Part shown: in pieces, positions 7,632-13,915 of the stretch
Position numbering within the stretch: the first letter of the stretch is position 1
Layout: each line of letters opens with the position of its first letter
DNA from: a virus
DNA: 32,737 bases
IMG/VR virus record: IMGVR_UViG_3300035199_000200
Coordinates: 1-32,737 of that record
Direction: 5' to 3' (one strand)
Notes under the pieces: model-generated
What the model was told of the DNA's origin: nothing
Seen by the model: the letters and a program-made list of their open reading frames with translations, nothing else
The model's database searches: none
Program-made: the position numbers and the translations under genes

Positions 7632-7666
7632 ATATGACCCCTTTTTGTCAAGAAAAGGGGTCATAT
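7632..7666 (-). terminator. Strong hairpin after the last tail tube gene
   Basis: A perfect 14-bp inverted repeat (ATATGACCCCTTTT and its complement) with a 7-nt loop lies 6 bases after the stop of the tail tube gene at 7673. There is only a short T run after the stem (TTTCACCC), so it may be a weak terminator or a 3' mRNA-stabilising hairpin. Either would keep tube protein production high relative to the downstream chaperone and tape measure genes. Confidence 0.6.
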
Positions 7667-7672
7667 AAATCC

Positions 7673-8080
7673 TTATCCTCTGGTTGGTGCAGCAGCATCC
7701 AGAGCAGCAGAACCGCCGTTATGACGGAACGATGCGCTGTATGTTATTGGCCCACCAACAGTGCTGGAAATCGAGTAGGAAGTGACGATGGCAAATCCGT
7801 TATACCCTGTCGAGCCATCTGGTTCAAAATCCCATTCCTCGCCTTCCAAACCCAGTTCATTGAAGATAGTTATATCCCCAGCGCCTGCTGCCAGGTCAGC
7901 GAATCCACTGACATCCACAGTGGCTGTTGGCTTACCTGCCAGGAAGTTTTGATAGGTGTCAGCAAAGGCAGTCACATCAGCTTCTGGCACTGTGAAGTTA
8001 AGGGTTACTGAATTTAACTCGTCCTCTAGCGCTACGCTATCGAAACTAAAGTCAGCATCCTTTCCATGAGTTCTAGCCAT
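7673..8080 (-). CDS. Tail tube (major tail) protein paralogue, third copy
   Basis: The 135-residue protein starts MARTHGKDADFSFDSVALED. It contains LNSVTLNFTVPEADVTAFADTYQNFLAGKPTATVDVSGF, typical of TP901-like or gpV-like tail tube proteins in siphoviruses. It is closely related to the next two genes upstream (8093 and 8534), all starting MAR and sharing the VTAFADTYQNFxAGK block at about 35-50. The ending (GGPITYSASFRHNGGSAALDAA) is the usual last beta strand. It is followed immediately by a strong hairpin. It would polymerise into the tail tube around the tape measure, or cap it. Confidence 0.82.
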   Translation of the reverse strand: MARTHGKDADFSFDSVALEDELNSVTLNFTVPEADVTAFADTYQNFLAGKPTATVDVSGFADLAAGAGDITIFNELGLEGEEWDFEPDGSTGYNGFAIVTSYSISSTVGGPITYSASFRHNGGSAALDAAAPTRG

Positions 8081-8092
8081 CTTGGTTCCTCC

Positions 8093-8524
8093 TTATGAAA
8101 CCGCTCTAGTAGTAGAGCCTGAGCATTGAAATGTTGCGCTGTAAGTAGCTGCCCCACCAACTGGAAGGTTGATGGTGTAACTGCTGCAAATCGCTCCAGT
8201 CAAACCAGAGGAGGTGCAGGTGTATTCAGGGCTGTTGCTATCTGGCCCTGCTCCATCTGGGTCAAACACCAGAGTCTTTGGCCCACTGGTCAGGGTGAGG
8301 TGGTCAAATATAGTGGCATCCCCCTGGCTTGCAGCCATGTCGAGGCTCCCTGATATATCGAATGACACACCTTTCTTTCCAGCAATGAAGTTCTGGTATG
8401 TGTCACTAAAAGCTGTAACCTCACTCTCTGCAACTGTGGCATTCATAGTGATGCTACTGAGTTCATCCTCGATTGCCACGCCATTGAATGAGAAATTGGA
8501 ATCCTTGCCGTGAGTTCTCGCCAT
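8093..8524 (-). CDS. Tail tube (major tail) protein paralogue, second copy
   Basis: The 143-residue protein begins MARTHGKDSNFSFNGVAIED, with SEVTAFSDTYQNFIAGKKGVSFDISG at about 33-58 and a terminal GGAATYSATFQCSGSTT. Its first 60 residues are very similar to those of the 135-residue paralogue downstream. The middle differs (SPEYTCTSSGLTGAICSSYT), suggesting a different surface loop. A stop-to-start gap of 12 nt and a ribosome site (GGAGG) show co-translation. With three paralogues in a row, I cannot say from sequence which forms the bulk tube; this one or the 7673 copy is the most likely. Confidence 0.8.
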   Translation of the reverse strand: MARTHGKDSNFSFNGVAIEDELSSITMNATVAESEVTAFSDTYQNFIAGKKGVSFDISGSLDMAASQGDATIFDHLTLTSGPKTLVFDPDGAGPDSNSPEYTCTSSGLTGAICSSYTINLPVGGAATYSATFQCSGSTTRAVS

Positions 8525-8533
8525 GCAATCCTC

Positions 8534-9277
8534 CTATGTGACGTAGTAGCCGAAGCCAACTATCAATTTGAAAGAGCGGCTACCTGCTCCGCCGATTGTT
8601 ACCACAACTCGCCAGATATTATCTGACCCTGCTGGGCCTGTGGCAGTTTGAGTCTCAAAAGTAGCCCCACTACCTTGATTCAATTGAGTGAACGTCAATC
8701 GGTCAGTCGGGCTGCTGTAACCACTTGTATCTGACTGGATTTTTACGTCTAGGGTGTTGTTGCCAGAGCCACCAATCTCAATCAGTCGCAAGATTCCAAT
8801 TATCGTGTTGGTGTTTGCGATTGTCCCAAGTGTGTACTGAGTGCCATTGGCAGAAGAACTGTCTGTGGCATATCTCAAAATGGTAGAACGGAATGGGGCA
8901 GATGCGCCCTGCCAGGTGACGTTACAAGCGATGGCATCGCCTATGGTGCTGACCCTTGGGGATGAACTGATGTTAGTAGCGCCCTCATACCCAAACACCC
9001 CATCACTGATGCCACCTGGGTAGATGCCAACCCTGCGATTGGTAGCAGTCAAATCAGTGAACATCTCACCATCATAATTAGGGCTGGCAGTTGACCAGAG
9101 GCCATTCACATTGAATGTGAATGTAGGCTTGCCTTGTATAAAGGTCAGGTCAGTATCAGCAAAGGCAGTAACCTCTGCTGGAGTCTCTGCGATGCTCAAA
9201 TCCATCGAGTTGCTGACTCCACTGAAATCGAACTCATCGACCAATAGACCTGCTGACTTTGCGCTGATTCTAGCCAT
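8534..9277 (-). CDS. Tail tube protein paralogue with C-terminal extension, first copy
   Basis: The 247-residue protein has the same N-terminal module as its two neighbours (MARISAKSAGLLVDEFDFSG ... AEVTAFADTDLTFIQGKPTFTFNVNG, residues 1-60). It then has a longer domain: after about residue 105 a beta-rich, jelly-roll-like segment (FRSTILRYATDSSSANGTQY ... GSRSFKLIVGFGYYVT). The central part looks like a carbohydrate-binding or immunoglobulin-like decoration carried on a tube subunit. It may be a minor tube protein, a tube initiator or a decorated tail subunit. It overlaps the upstream gene by 8 nt. Confidence 0.75.
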   Translation of the reverse strand: MARISAKSAGLLVDEFDFSGVSNSMDLSIAETPAEVTAFADTDLTFIQGKPTFTFNVNGLWSTASPNYDGEMFTDLTATNRRVGIYPGGISDGVFGYEGATNISSSPRVSTIGDAIACNVTWQGASAPFRSTILRYATDSSSANGTQYTLGTIANTNTIIGILRLIEIGGSGNNTLDVKIQSDTSGYSSPTDRLTFTQLNQGSGATFETQTATGPAGSDNIWRVVVTIGGAGSRSFKLIVGFGYYVT

Positions 9278-9566
9278 TCCTTCTCCTCTTCTTTGGCTTG
9301 GGCATCTCTGCTAATCTAGCCTGCGCCCACTCTTCATCTGAGTCCTGATAGACCTTGACTGCTCCTGTTCTAAGCAGTGATTCAATATCAACAGGCTCAT
9401 CTCCGTCCAAGGTAAACCTTTGCCCTGGAAAGAATCTGATACTTGATGGTTTGACCCCTGGCCCTTGCGCCATAAGCAACTTATGGAGCGCCAGATACCA
9501 GACCTCGTTATCTGTCCCACCAGTTCCAGCGCCTTCTGCTTTCTTCTTCTTGCTCAAGGGTGGCAT
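9270..9566 (-). CDS. Small basic tail-module protein of unknown function
   Basis: The 98-residue protein has basic termini: MPPLSKKKKAEG at the start and MPKPKKRRRNG at the end. Between lies a predicted globular part (WYLALHKLLMAQGPGVKPSSIRFFPGQRFTLDGDEPVDIESLLRTGAVKVY). The GQRFTLDGDEPVDIESLLRTGAVK stretch resembles small phage proteins that follow tail terminator genes, but no named domain is certain. It overlaps the zinc-ribbon gene upstream by 59 nt in another frame and the tube gene downstream by 8 nt. Confidence 0.65.
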   Translation of the reverse strand: MPPLSKKKKAEGAGTGGTDNEVWYLALHKLLMAQGPGVKPSSIRFFPGQRFTLDGDEPVDIESLLRTGAVKVYQDSDEEWAQARLAEMPKPKKRRRNG

Positions 9567-9723
9567 TGGTATCTCTTTCTAATGTGATGTGGTGCATATC
9601 CATGTAGATAGAATTTTGAAATTCTTTGGTTCCCTGGCAATTCTTACATGTGCCTACACTGACTGGGCCATTAGCAATGGCAATCTCCCAATGATGCACA
9701 CAAGCATCAGCTTTCATCTGCAA
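9508..9723 (-). CDS. Small HHW-type zinc-ribbon protein
   Basis: The 71-residue protein carries CVHHWEIAIANGPVSVGTCKNCQGTKEF at about 8-35. This is a single zinc-binding unit made of C-x-HH-W...GPxSxGxCxxCG/Q, seen in many small bacterial and phage proteins of unknown function. The remainder is charged (TNATLEQEEESRRRWNWWDR). It overlaps the tail terminator gene by 17 nt and the next gene by 59 nt, a compact arrangement that suggests coupling. A nucleic-acid or protein-binding role is likely but unproven. The start could be the second Met (residue 3). Confidence 0.7.
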   Translation of the reverse strand: MQMKADACVHHWEIAIANGPVSVGTCKNCQGTKEFQNSIYMDMHHITLERDTNATLEQEEESRRRWNWWDR

Positions 9724-10120
9724 TTATTCTGTACATCCCCCCAACATGCTGGAATATCTTCCCATTCAAATCTTCTACCAGATAGAAATCAGATTCCCTG
9801 CGACACATCAGCAAGCTGTGGCCTGTGATACTGAGAGAGGCATCCTGCATGGCAGAGTCTATCTGGGTGTCTATGTCTGCTGCTGTCTTGGGCCATCTGC
9901 TCTCATCAATGGCCTTTATCATGTACAAGGCTGTCCCTCCCCTGCCTGTATAGGAAAAGTAGTCATCTACCTTGCTCATGGCCTGGAACACCACGAATGG
10001 GGCGCTGGTGCTTTCTGGGGCCATAAGATTGAACACCCCTCCAAGCGCCTCATTGGTCACTGCTGCGATATTCAACTTATCGAATATCGCTGTGTCCAGA
10101 TTTACTCTTAGATTAGCCAT
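9707..10120 (-). CDS. Tail terminator-like protein (DUF3168-like)
   Basis: The 137-residue protein begins MANLRVNLDTAIFDKLN. It contains the family-like features SAPFVVFQAMSKVDDYFSYTGRGGTALYMIKAID, KTAADIDTQIDSAMQDA and a final EDLNGKIFQHVGGMYRIIAD strand. Such proteins (gpU-like/DUF3168) form the hexameric ring that ends the tail tube and joins it to the head. The position between the HK97-gp10-like gene and the tube genes agrees. The start is coupled to the preceding stop (TAATG). Confidence 0.82.
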   Translation of the reverse strand: MANLRVNLDTAIFDKLNIAAVTNEALGGVFNLMAPESTSAPFVVFQAMSKVDDYFSYTGRGGTALYMIKAIDESRWPKTAADIDTQIDSAMQDASLSITGHSLLMCRRESDFYLVEDLNGKIFQHVGGMYRIIADES

Positions 10121-10488
10121 TAGAAAGGAAACATCTGGTCATCAGATAGAGCCTCTTTGAAGCGAGGGGCTTCTTGTTCTAAAGCAGGAATCATGTATGG
10201 CCTAGCTGCCATGAAGCGAGTGCCAAATTCTATGAAGGGCGCATATTCTGTGGTAGGCCCAATCTTCTGACTGAAGGATGGAGTGCCTGGGTCAACAAAG
10301 ATGCTGTTCCTAGTCGCCCCAGTATCCACAGCATCTTGGTCAGTCATGCGCTGCTTGGAATCTTTCTCGATATTGCGAGCAGCTATCTGCACCACTGTTT
10401 TAATCTTGTCATCAAATTGATTGTTGAAGTGACTCAATTTCTCTATATCAACTTTCACTGAGACATTCATTTCAAATTTATCAGCCAT
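10120..10488 (-). CDS. HK97 gp10-like tail completion protein
   Basis: The 122-residue protein begins at the internal ATG (MADKFEMNVSVKVD) rather than the GTG at 10515, because the sequence before it is a terminator-like hairpin and T tract. It has the family pattern IARNIEKDSKQRM...DTGATRNSIFV...YAPFIEFGTRFMAARPYMIPALE. The protein helps join tails to heads or completes the tail. No good Shine-Dalgarno precedes the ATG; AAGGG lies about 13 nt upstream inside the hairpin, so translation may depend on RNA folding. It is the first gene of the tail operon. Confidence 0.82.
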   Translation of the reverse strand: MADKFEMNVSVKVDIEKLSHFNNQFDDKIKTVVQIAARNIEKDSKQRMTDQDAVDTGATRNSIFVDPGTPSFSQKIGPTTEYAPFIEFGTRFMAARPYMIPALEQEAPRFKEALSDDQMFPF

Positions 10489-10501
10489 AAAAACAAAAAG
10501 A

Positions 10502-10531
10502 CCCTTGACCCTCACAATGAGGTATCAAGGG
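10502..10531 (-). terminator. Rho-independent terminator/attenuator in the tail-operon leader
   Basis: On the minus strand a stem CCCTTGA...TCAAGGG with an inner CTCA/TGAG stem is followed by TCTTTTTGTTTTT and then directly by the ATG of the tail completion gene. It lies about 70-100 nt downstream of the promoter at 10607-10635. A terminator placed between promoter and first gene suggests attenuation or antitermination, or the production of a short leader RNA. Confidence 0.72.
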
Positions 10532-10597
10532 CTTCTATGAGCCTCTAAATATGTATAGCTGGCGCTCTAGGCACTCTGGGCTTCAAGGAGCCTCTTA
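10529..10597 (-). repeat. Two direct repeats in the tail-operon leader
   Basis: Minus-strand copies TAAGAGGCTCCTTGAAGCCC (10578-10597) and TTAGAGGCTCATAGAAGCCC (10529-10548) agree at 17 of 20 positions. A third related copy spans the start codon of the chaperone gene (7374-7393). The upstream copy contains a ribosome site and TTG that would open a 13-codon frame (MKPRVPRAPAIHI) ending in the second repeat, so it could be a leader peptide. It could equally be a relic of a duplicated gene start. Confidence 0.55.
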
Positions 10598-10606
10598 GCT
10601 ATCGCC

Positions 10607-10635
10607 ATTATAATTTGAGTTTAATCTCAAATCAA
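10607..10635 (-). promoter_or_regulatory. Promoter for the tail operon, operator in its spacer
   Basis: On the minus strand TTGATT (10635-10630) is separated by exactly 17 nt from a consensus TATAAT (10612-10607). The spacer is almost entirely the palindromic operator (10615-10630). This predicts transcription starting near 10600, towards the tail genes. It would restart transcription after the bidirectional terminator at 11105-11147. Confidence 0.75.
10615..10630. promoter_or_regulatory. Operator-like palindrome copy 2 (TTGAGTTTAATCTCAA)
   Basis: This copy has one mismatch to the 16-bp consensus but longer arms (ATTTGAG/CTCAAAT, 10613-10632). It occupies the space between the -35 and -10 boxes of the minus promoter and lies 20 bp from the plus promoter, so one bound protein could control both directions. 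Confidence 0.75.
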
Positions 10636-10643
10636 TCCCTGCT

Positions 10644-10689
10644 AAAGTGTTGACAAACCTTGACAGGGTGTGATAAACTTCGTTTATCA
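10644..10689 (+). promoter_or_regulatory. Promoter of the lone plus-strand gene, with inverted repeat
   Basis: The motif AAAGTGTTGACAA (10644-10656) includes a consensus -35 TTGACA (10650-10655). A -10-like GATAAA follows at 16 nt spacing (10672-10677). The -10 overlaps an inverted repeat TGATAAAC-TTC-GTTTATCA (10671-10689), which may be an operator or early RNA hairpin. A ribosome site (AGAGGAG) precedes the ATG at 10710. Confidence 0.68.
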
Positions 10690-10709
10690 AGTAAAGAGGA
10701 GTCGCCAAA

Positions 10710-11090
10710 ATGAAAATTAAATTTGAACAAACCACCTGCAAGCGATGCCAAGGCAAAGGAGGAATAGATTCTTTCCTGCATGTTGATGGTGGGCGTTGCT
10801 TTAGCTGTGGCGGTAGCGGTAAGAAACTCACCAAAAAGGGTCTTGCCGAAAAGAAGGTCTATGTAGAAGCGCATACCATTCAGGCCAGTGAAGTTAAACC
10901 AGGCATGACCATCATAATTGACCGCTGCGAATATCAGGTTTTAGCCGTAGAAACAACTCCCGATAGCTATAGCGTTTTCGGAAATGCAGTAGCAATAACC
11001 TTAGACGGATACTGCCACACCGATTTTCAAGGACGCACAAGCAACGTGGTTGGAGTATGGGAATCTAACAAAATTCGCCTCAGTGAATAA
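10710..11090 (+). CDS. Protein with DnaJ-type zinc knuckles; the only plus-strand gene
   Basis: The 126-residue protein has CKRCQGKGG (10-18) and CFSCGGSGK (30-38). These are two CxxCxGxG knuckles like those of the DnaJ cysteine-rich domain, here as a single zinc site. It is followed by a small beta domain with VKPGMTIIIDRCEYQVLAVE (about 63-82). There is no J-domain, so it is not a DnaJ chaperone. The gene is monocistronic, opposite to all neighbours, has its own promoter and operator-like sites and ends at a bidirectional terminator. This resembles a moron or an independently regulated gene. Its function is unknown; nucleic-acid or protein binding is the likeliest role. Confidence 0.85.
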   Translation: MKIKFEQTTCKRCQGKGGIDSFLHVDGGRCFSCGGSGKKLTKKGLAEKKVYVEAHTIQASEVKPGMTIIIDRCEYQVLAVETTPDSYSVFGNAVAITLDGYCHTDFQGRTSNVVGVWESNKIRLSE

Positions 11091-11104
11091 CAAAAACCAA
11101 TAAG

Positions 11105-11147
11105 AAAAAGAAAAGGGCTGGGGAAACACCTCAGCCCTTTTCTTTTT
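11105..11147. terminator. Bidirectional rho-independent terminator
   Basis: A near-perfect 19-nt stem (AAAAAGAAAAGGGCTGGGG and its partner, with a single G-T pair) and an AAACA loop are flanked by A and T tracts on both sides. It lies 14 nt after the plus gene stop and overlaps the last codons of the minus-strand gene at 11146. It therefore ends transcription from both directions and isolates the head operon from the tail operon. Confidence 0.9.
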
Positions 11148-11367
11148 ACGAATCCCCTATAGGAACCTCTACAAAGCCACCTTGCCCATCTCCTTTCAGT
11201 CTCACCTTGGCATCTTCTGCTGCAAAGGTACTAACCACTCCACAGCGTCTGCACTTCACCTCTACCTGGCTATTACCCTCAAGGCGAACCCTAGCCAGCA
11301 GGTGCTTACATTCCTCTCTCCTGCATCGAGCCTCAACCCATAGGGCTAGACCTGTCGAGCCTGACAT
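11146..11367 (-). CDS. Com-like small zinc-ribbon protein
   Basis: The 73-residue protein has C-x4-C (CRREEC, about 15-20) and CRRCGVVSTF (about 39-48) joined by a short beta segment (KHLLARVRLEGNSQVEVK). This resembles Mu Com-type zinc ribbons (CxxC...hxIxCxxC), which in Mu activate translation of the mom modification gene. It is the last gene of the head operon, overlapping the head-closure gene by 22 nt, and its stop lies in the bidirectional terminator. Regulatory RNA binding is suggested by the family only. Confidence 0.72.
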   Translation of the reverse strand: MSGSTGLALWVEARCRREECKHLLARVRLEGNSQVEVKCRRCGVVSTFAAEDAKVRLKGDGQGGFVEVPIGDS

Positions 11368-11711
11368 CTCTTAGAGGTATCCCATGAGCGAGAGGATGTC
11401 ACAGACACCACCTCATAGGTATCCTCTCCATGAGAAATCCTGTCTGACTGTTCCAGGGATTGGTCATAAGCCACTGTCACAGTGAACCGTGTATCCACAT
11501 CCTCTCTCGCCACTGCGAACCTCTCAGAAGAGGACATGAAAGAGATACGAGCAGGGATGTTCTCATAGACGATTGACCAGCCCTCTGTGAACCCTCCCTG
11601 CTTATCGCTTTCGAGAGTGCGCCTGAGGATACTCACTGAATCTGGCAGTGCTTTGCTGGCCTCAGAGCGCATGTAGGCCACATCACCTGTCTGTAGCAGG
11701 TAATCAGCCAT
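11346..11711 (-). CDS. Head closure/head-tail joining protein
   Basis: The 121-residue protein starts from MADYLLQTGDVAYMRS (a longer version from 11747 would overlap the connector gene by 44 nt). It contains SVSILRRTLESDKQGGFTEGWSIVYENIPARISFMSS, then FTVTVAYDQSLEQSDRISHGEDTYEVVSVTSSRSWDTSKRCQARQV. This is the SPP1 gp16/phage head-tail joining protein pattern (beta barrel with a late disRIxhgg-like turn). It seals the portal channel and docks the tail. It lies directly after the connector gene, the usual order. Confidence 0.75.
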   Translation of the reverse strand: MADYLLQTGDVAYMRSEASKALPDSVSILRRTLESDKQGGFTEGWSIVYENIPARISFMSSSERFAVAREDVDTRFTVTVAYDQSLEQSDRISHGEDTYEVVSVTSSRSWDTSKRCQARQV

Positions 11712-12114
11712 CTGAGTACCTGCCATATTGACCAGTACCTGAGTCAAGGATGTTCAGGCCTGTGACCTCATCAGAGTCAGTGTAGACACTGTAGCCATCC
11801 TTGCGCCTTGGCATGACCACAGTGGTTCCCCTGGCCCTGTTGCGCAGTCGCCTTGCCAGCTTCTGGTACATCATGGTCACTTGGTTCTTTTGGAAGGATG
11901 CACCATCTGCTGAAAAGGAGAAGTCCCTGGCAAAGCGCACAGCGAGGACTTCACATGCCCTCGCTGAAGCGCCCATGATACTGTCTGATTCCTGCGAGAG
12001 GAAGTCATCTAGTTCAGCATCTTGGAAGAGCGCTCTGCCTGAATCAGTATCACCTATCTCAAGGCGAACCCTGTCCCTGTCATCGCTGCTGCCTTCTGTG
12101 TAACTGAAAGCCAT
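11704..12114 (-). CDS. Head-tail connector (gp6/gp15-like adaptor)
   Basis: The 136-residue helical protein begins MAFSYTEGSSDDRDRVRLEIGDTDSGRALFQDAELDDFLSQE, followed by a helix RACEVLAVRFARDFSFSADGASFQKNQVTMMYQKLARRLRNRARG. The start-to-RLEIGDTD-to-LFQDAELDDFL pattern is characteristic of siphovirus adaptor proteins that form the ring below the portal. It has start-stop contact with the neighbouring gene on its 5' side (12114). Confidence 0.85.
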   Translation of the reverse strand: MAFSYTEGSSDDRDRVRLEIGDTDSGRALFQDAELDDFLSQESDSIMGASARACEVLAVRFARDFSFSADGASFQKNQVTMMYQKLARRLRNRARGTTVVMPRRKDGYSVYTDSDEVTGLNILDSGTGQYGRYSDG

Positions 12115-12488
12115 CAGACCCTCACAAAGATAGTCATGGTCAAGGCATCAGTCAGGGCATCACACCCAGCCAGTTCAGTGAGAAGATTCCCATGAACCAC
12201 AGCAGGGATATATGCCCCTGTGATAGCTGAACCACTACTGTCATCTAACTGATGGGTTGGATAGTACCAAGCATCAGTAGCAGAGTTTGTTATGGTCAGT
12301 AGGGTCACAGACACTGGCCCTCCTGGGGAGGAGAGCGTAGTGTCTGTTGTCCCAGGTGCGGATGCGTGGAAGTCTAGTCTTGCTGCGAGTAACTCACAGT
12401 AAGGGAGCGCTGTGACTAGACTTCCTGTAGCCGAACCACTGCTGCCTGTGGTAGACACCTTGATGGTGTGTTTCTCTATAGCCATCAT
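12114..12488 (-). CDS. Small beta protein, capsid decoration-like, paralogue B
   Basis: The 124-residue protein begins MMAIEKHTIKVSTTGSSGSA and contains VTLLTITNSATDAWYYPTHQLDDSSGSAI, ending LTDALTMTIFVRV. This last third aligns with the neighbour at 12485 (LTILTLTNANSDGWFHPRHVVDNNAGADI ... VDVVVVYYAGA), so the two genes are paralogues. Both look like single beta-sandwich domains. Placed between capsid and connector genes, they may be capsid decoration or stabilisation proteins. The start overlaps the previous stop (ATGA). Confidence 0.68.
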   Translation of the reverse strand: MMAIEKHTIKVSTTGSSGSATGSLVTALPYCELLAARLDFHASAPGTTDTTLSSPGGPVSVTLLTITNSATDAWYYPTHQLDDSSGSAITGAYIPAVVHGNLLTELAGCDALTDALTMTIFVRV

Positions 12489-12886
12489 GCACCAGCATAG
12501 TAAACAACGACCACATCTACTGAGTCATCATCATTGGCTTGAGAGACAGTTATCTTGATGTTATCTGCCACACACACCTTGTCATAGACTGAATAACCAT
12601 CAGCATATTCGATGTCTGCACCAGCATTGTTATCCACAACGTGCCTTGGATGGAACCATCCGTCGCTGTTGGCGTTGGTCAGAGTGAGGATGGTCAGCGC
12701 AGGGCCATTATTCCCTGCTGTCGCTATCACCAAGTCTGTGCTTGCTGGGGGTGACCCATTATAGGTCACCCCTATCGAGCAAATCTGACCTACAACCACA
12801 TGGCTTGAGGTGTTGTTATTGGTGGAAACACCAGCACCACCATCAGTAGCACCAGAACTGATTGAAACTGATTGATAACCGTACAT
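12485..12886 (-). CDS. Small beta protein, capsid decoration-like, paralogue A
   Basis: The 133-residue protein begins MYGYQSVSISSGATDGGAGVS and contains LTILTLTNANSDGWFHPRHVVDNNAGADIEYADGYSVYDKV, then IKITVSQANDDDSVDVVVVYYAG. A conserved W(F/Y)xPxHxxDxxxGxxI core is shared with paralogue B downstream. Its low Lys content and Thr/Ser/Asn richness suit an exposed virion surface protein. I do not recognise a characterised family; function is inferred from duplication and genomic position. Confidence 0.68.
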   Translation of the reverse strand: MYGYQSVSISSGATDGGAGVSTNNNTSSHVVVGQICSIGVTYNGSPPASTDLVIATAGNNGPALTILTLTNANSDGWFHPRHVVDNNAGADIEYADGYSVYDKVCVADNIKITVSQANDDDSVDVVVVYYAGA

Positions 12887-12895
12887 CTAACCCTC

Positions 12896-13837
12896 CTAAC
12901 TGTCGATGGCAGGTAAGACATATCCAGAAGCAGTGTTGGTCGCTGTCCCTAGGTTGTCGAACTGGCGAACACCATCAGCATCAATCAGGACTTCAGAGCC
13001 TGTGTCTGCATGTCCCACCCTGTTGTGGGCGATGATTCCTGTATTGTCAGTGGTATCGCTATCAACGATAAGGTCGCCTGCTGTATTCAGACGATAGATG
13101 TAGTTGCCTATGACCTGGCAGCTAGTCAGGTCTTTACCTGTAGCGACTTGGATGACTGATTCTCCATCAGCTACACCCAATTGGATGTAGTTGTTGTTGA
13201 ACACTAACCCATCAAGGTCGCCACCAATCTGCACTATGCAATCATTCCCAGTGTCAGGACTGTCCACATAGTTGTTGGTGAACTCCAACCTGTCGCACTC
13301 ATTATTGGTTGTGGTACAAACAATCAGTTCCACGAAATTCATGGATGCAGCAGTATCAACAAAGCGACAATTGTTCACCACGAACCCAGCAGCACTGAGG
13401 TCAAACACCCCAGCGATATCAGCGTAGTTCATGCTGAAAATCATATTGTGAATCTGCACATCAGCAGCAGTCACATCAATGTCTGTGCTGGCTGCTGTAT
13501 CCAGGGTGATTGTGGGGCGATTGTTCCCTGTGCCAAGACCCACGATGGTCACACCAGCAACATCACAAGTGATGGCTGCTGCTGCTGAGATAGTCTCGCT
13601 GTGACCTGGGTGAAGCAAAATGAGGTCGCCATTGTTGGCAGTTGTTTTGCCAATAGCACCATCTAAGGTGGCTGCTGGCTGCTTGGGATTGGTCGCTGCG
13701 TTGTCATTGTCAGCAGTATCAGCGCCACTGTCTACATGGTAGACATTCCCCAACGTGAATAGAGGACTGCCTATTCCAGCCATCCCCTCTACAGGGATGC
13801 CTCGACTTTGGATACCAGACGGAAAGTTAGTAGGCAT
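12896..13837 (-). CDS. Right-handed parallel beta-helix protein in the head module
   Basis: The 313-residue protein uses MPTNFPSGIQSRGIPVEGM as start (a GGAG lies about 9 nt upstream; an upstream start at 13855 lacks this). After a VYHVDSGADTADNDNAATNPKQPAATLDGAIGKTTANNGDLILLHPGHSET segment typical of pectate-lyase-like folds, short repeated beta rungs follow (VTIVGLGTGNNRPTITLD, VQIHNMIFSMNYADI, LEFTNNYVDS, LVFNNNYIQLG, VIGNYIYRL). The N/G turns are typical of beta-helices. Such folds usually occur in tail spikes. Here the gene lies beside the capsid, so a head fibre or decoration protein is likely. Confidence 0.78.
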   Translation of the reverse strand: MPTNFPSGIQSRGIPVEGMAGIGSPLFTLGNVYHVDSGADTADNDNAATNPKQPAATLDGAIGKTTANNGDLILLHPGHSETISAAAAITCDVAGVTIVGLGTGNNRPTITLDTAASTDIDVTAADVQIHNMIFSMNYADIAGVFDLSAAGFVVNNCRFVDTAASMNFVELIVCTTTNNECDRLEFTNNYVDSPDTGNDCIVQIGGDLDGLVFNNNYIQLGVADGESVIQVATGKDLTSCQVIGNYIYRLNTAGDLIVDSDTTDNTGIIAHNRVGHADTGSEVLIDADGVRQFDNLGTATNTASGYVLPAIDS

Positions 13838-13862
13838 TACCAGTTTCTCCTTCAAGAAACCA

Positions 13863-13896
13863 GCAGGGGCAGTGCATTTGCATACATGGCCCCTGC
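13863..13896 (-). other. Hairpin between capsid and beta-helix genes
   Basis: An 8-bp inverted repeat GCAGGGGC/GCCCCTGC, with an inner TGCA pairing in the loop, lies between the beta-helix start and the capsid stop (13916). No T run follows it on the minus strand, so it is not an obvious terminator. It lies upstream of the beta-helix gene and could protect the capsid mRNA end or modulate downstream translation. Confidence 0.45.
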
Positions 13897-13915
13897 CAGC
13901 TTGCCTTATTTAGTT

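Noticed and set aside
7466-7651. A 61-codon minus-strand open frame in the chaperone leader
   Set aside because: No ribosome site, it overlaps the strong hairpin, and its basic random-looking sequence matches no family; the plus-strand remnant explains the constraint there better.
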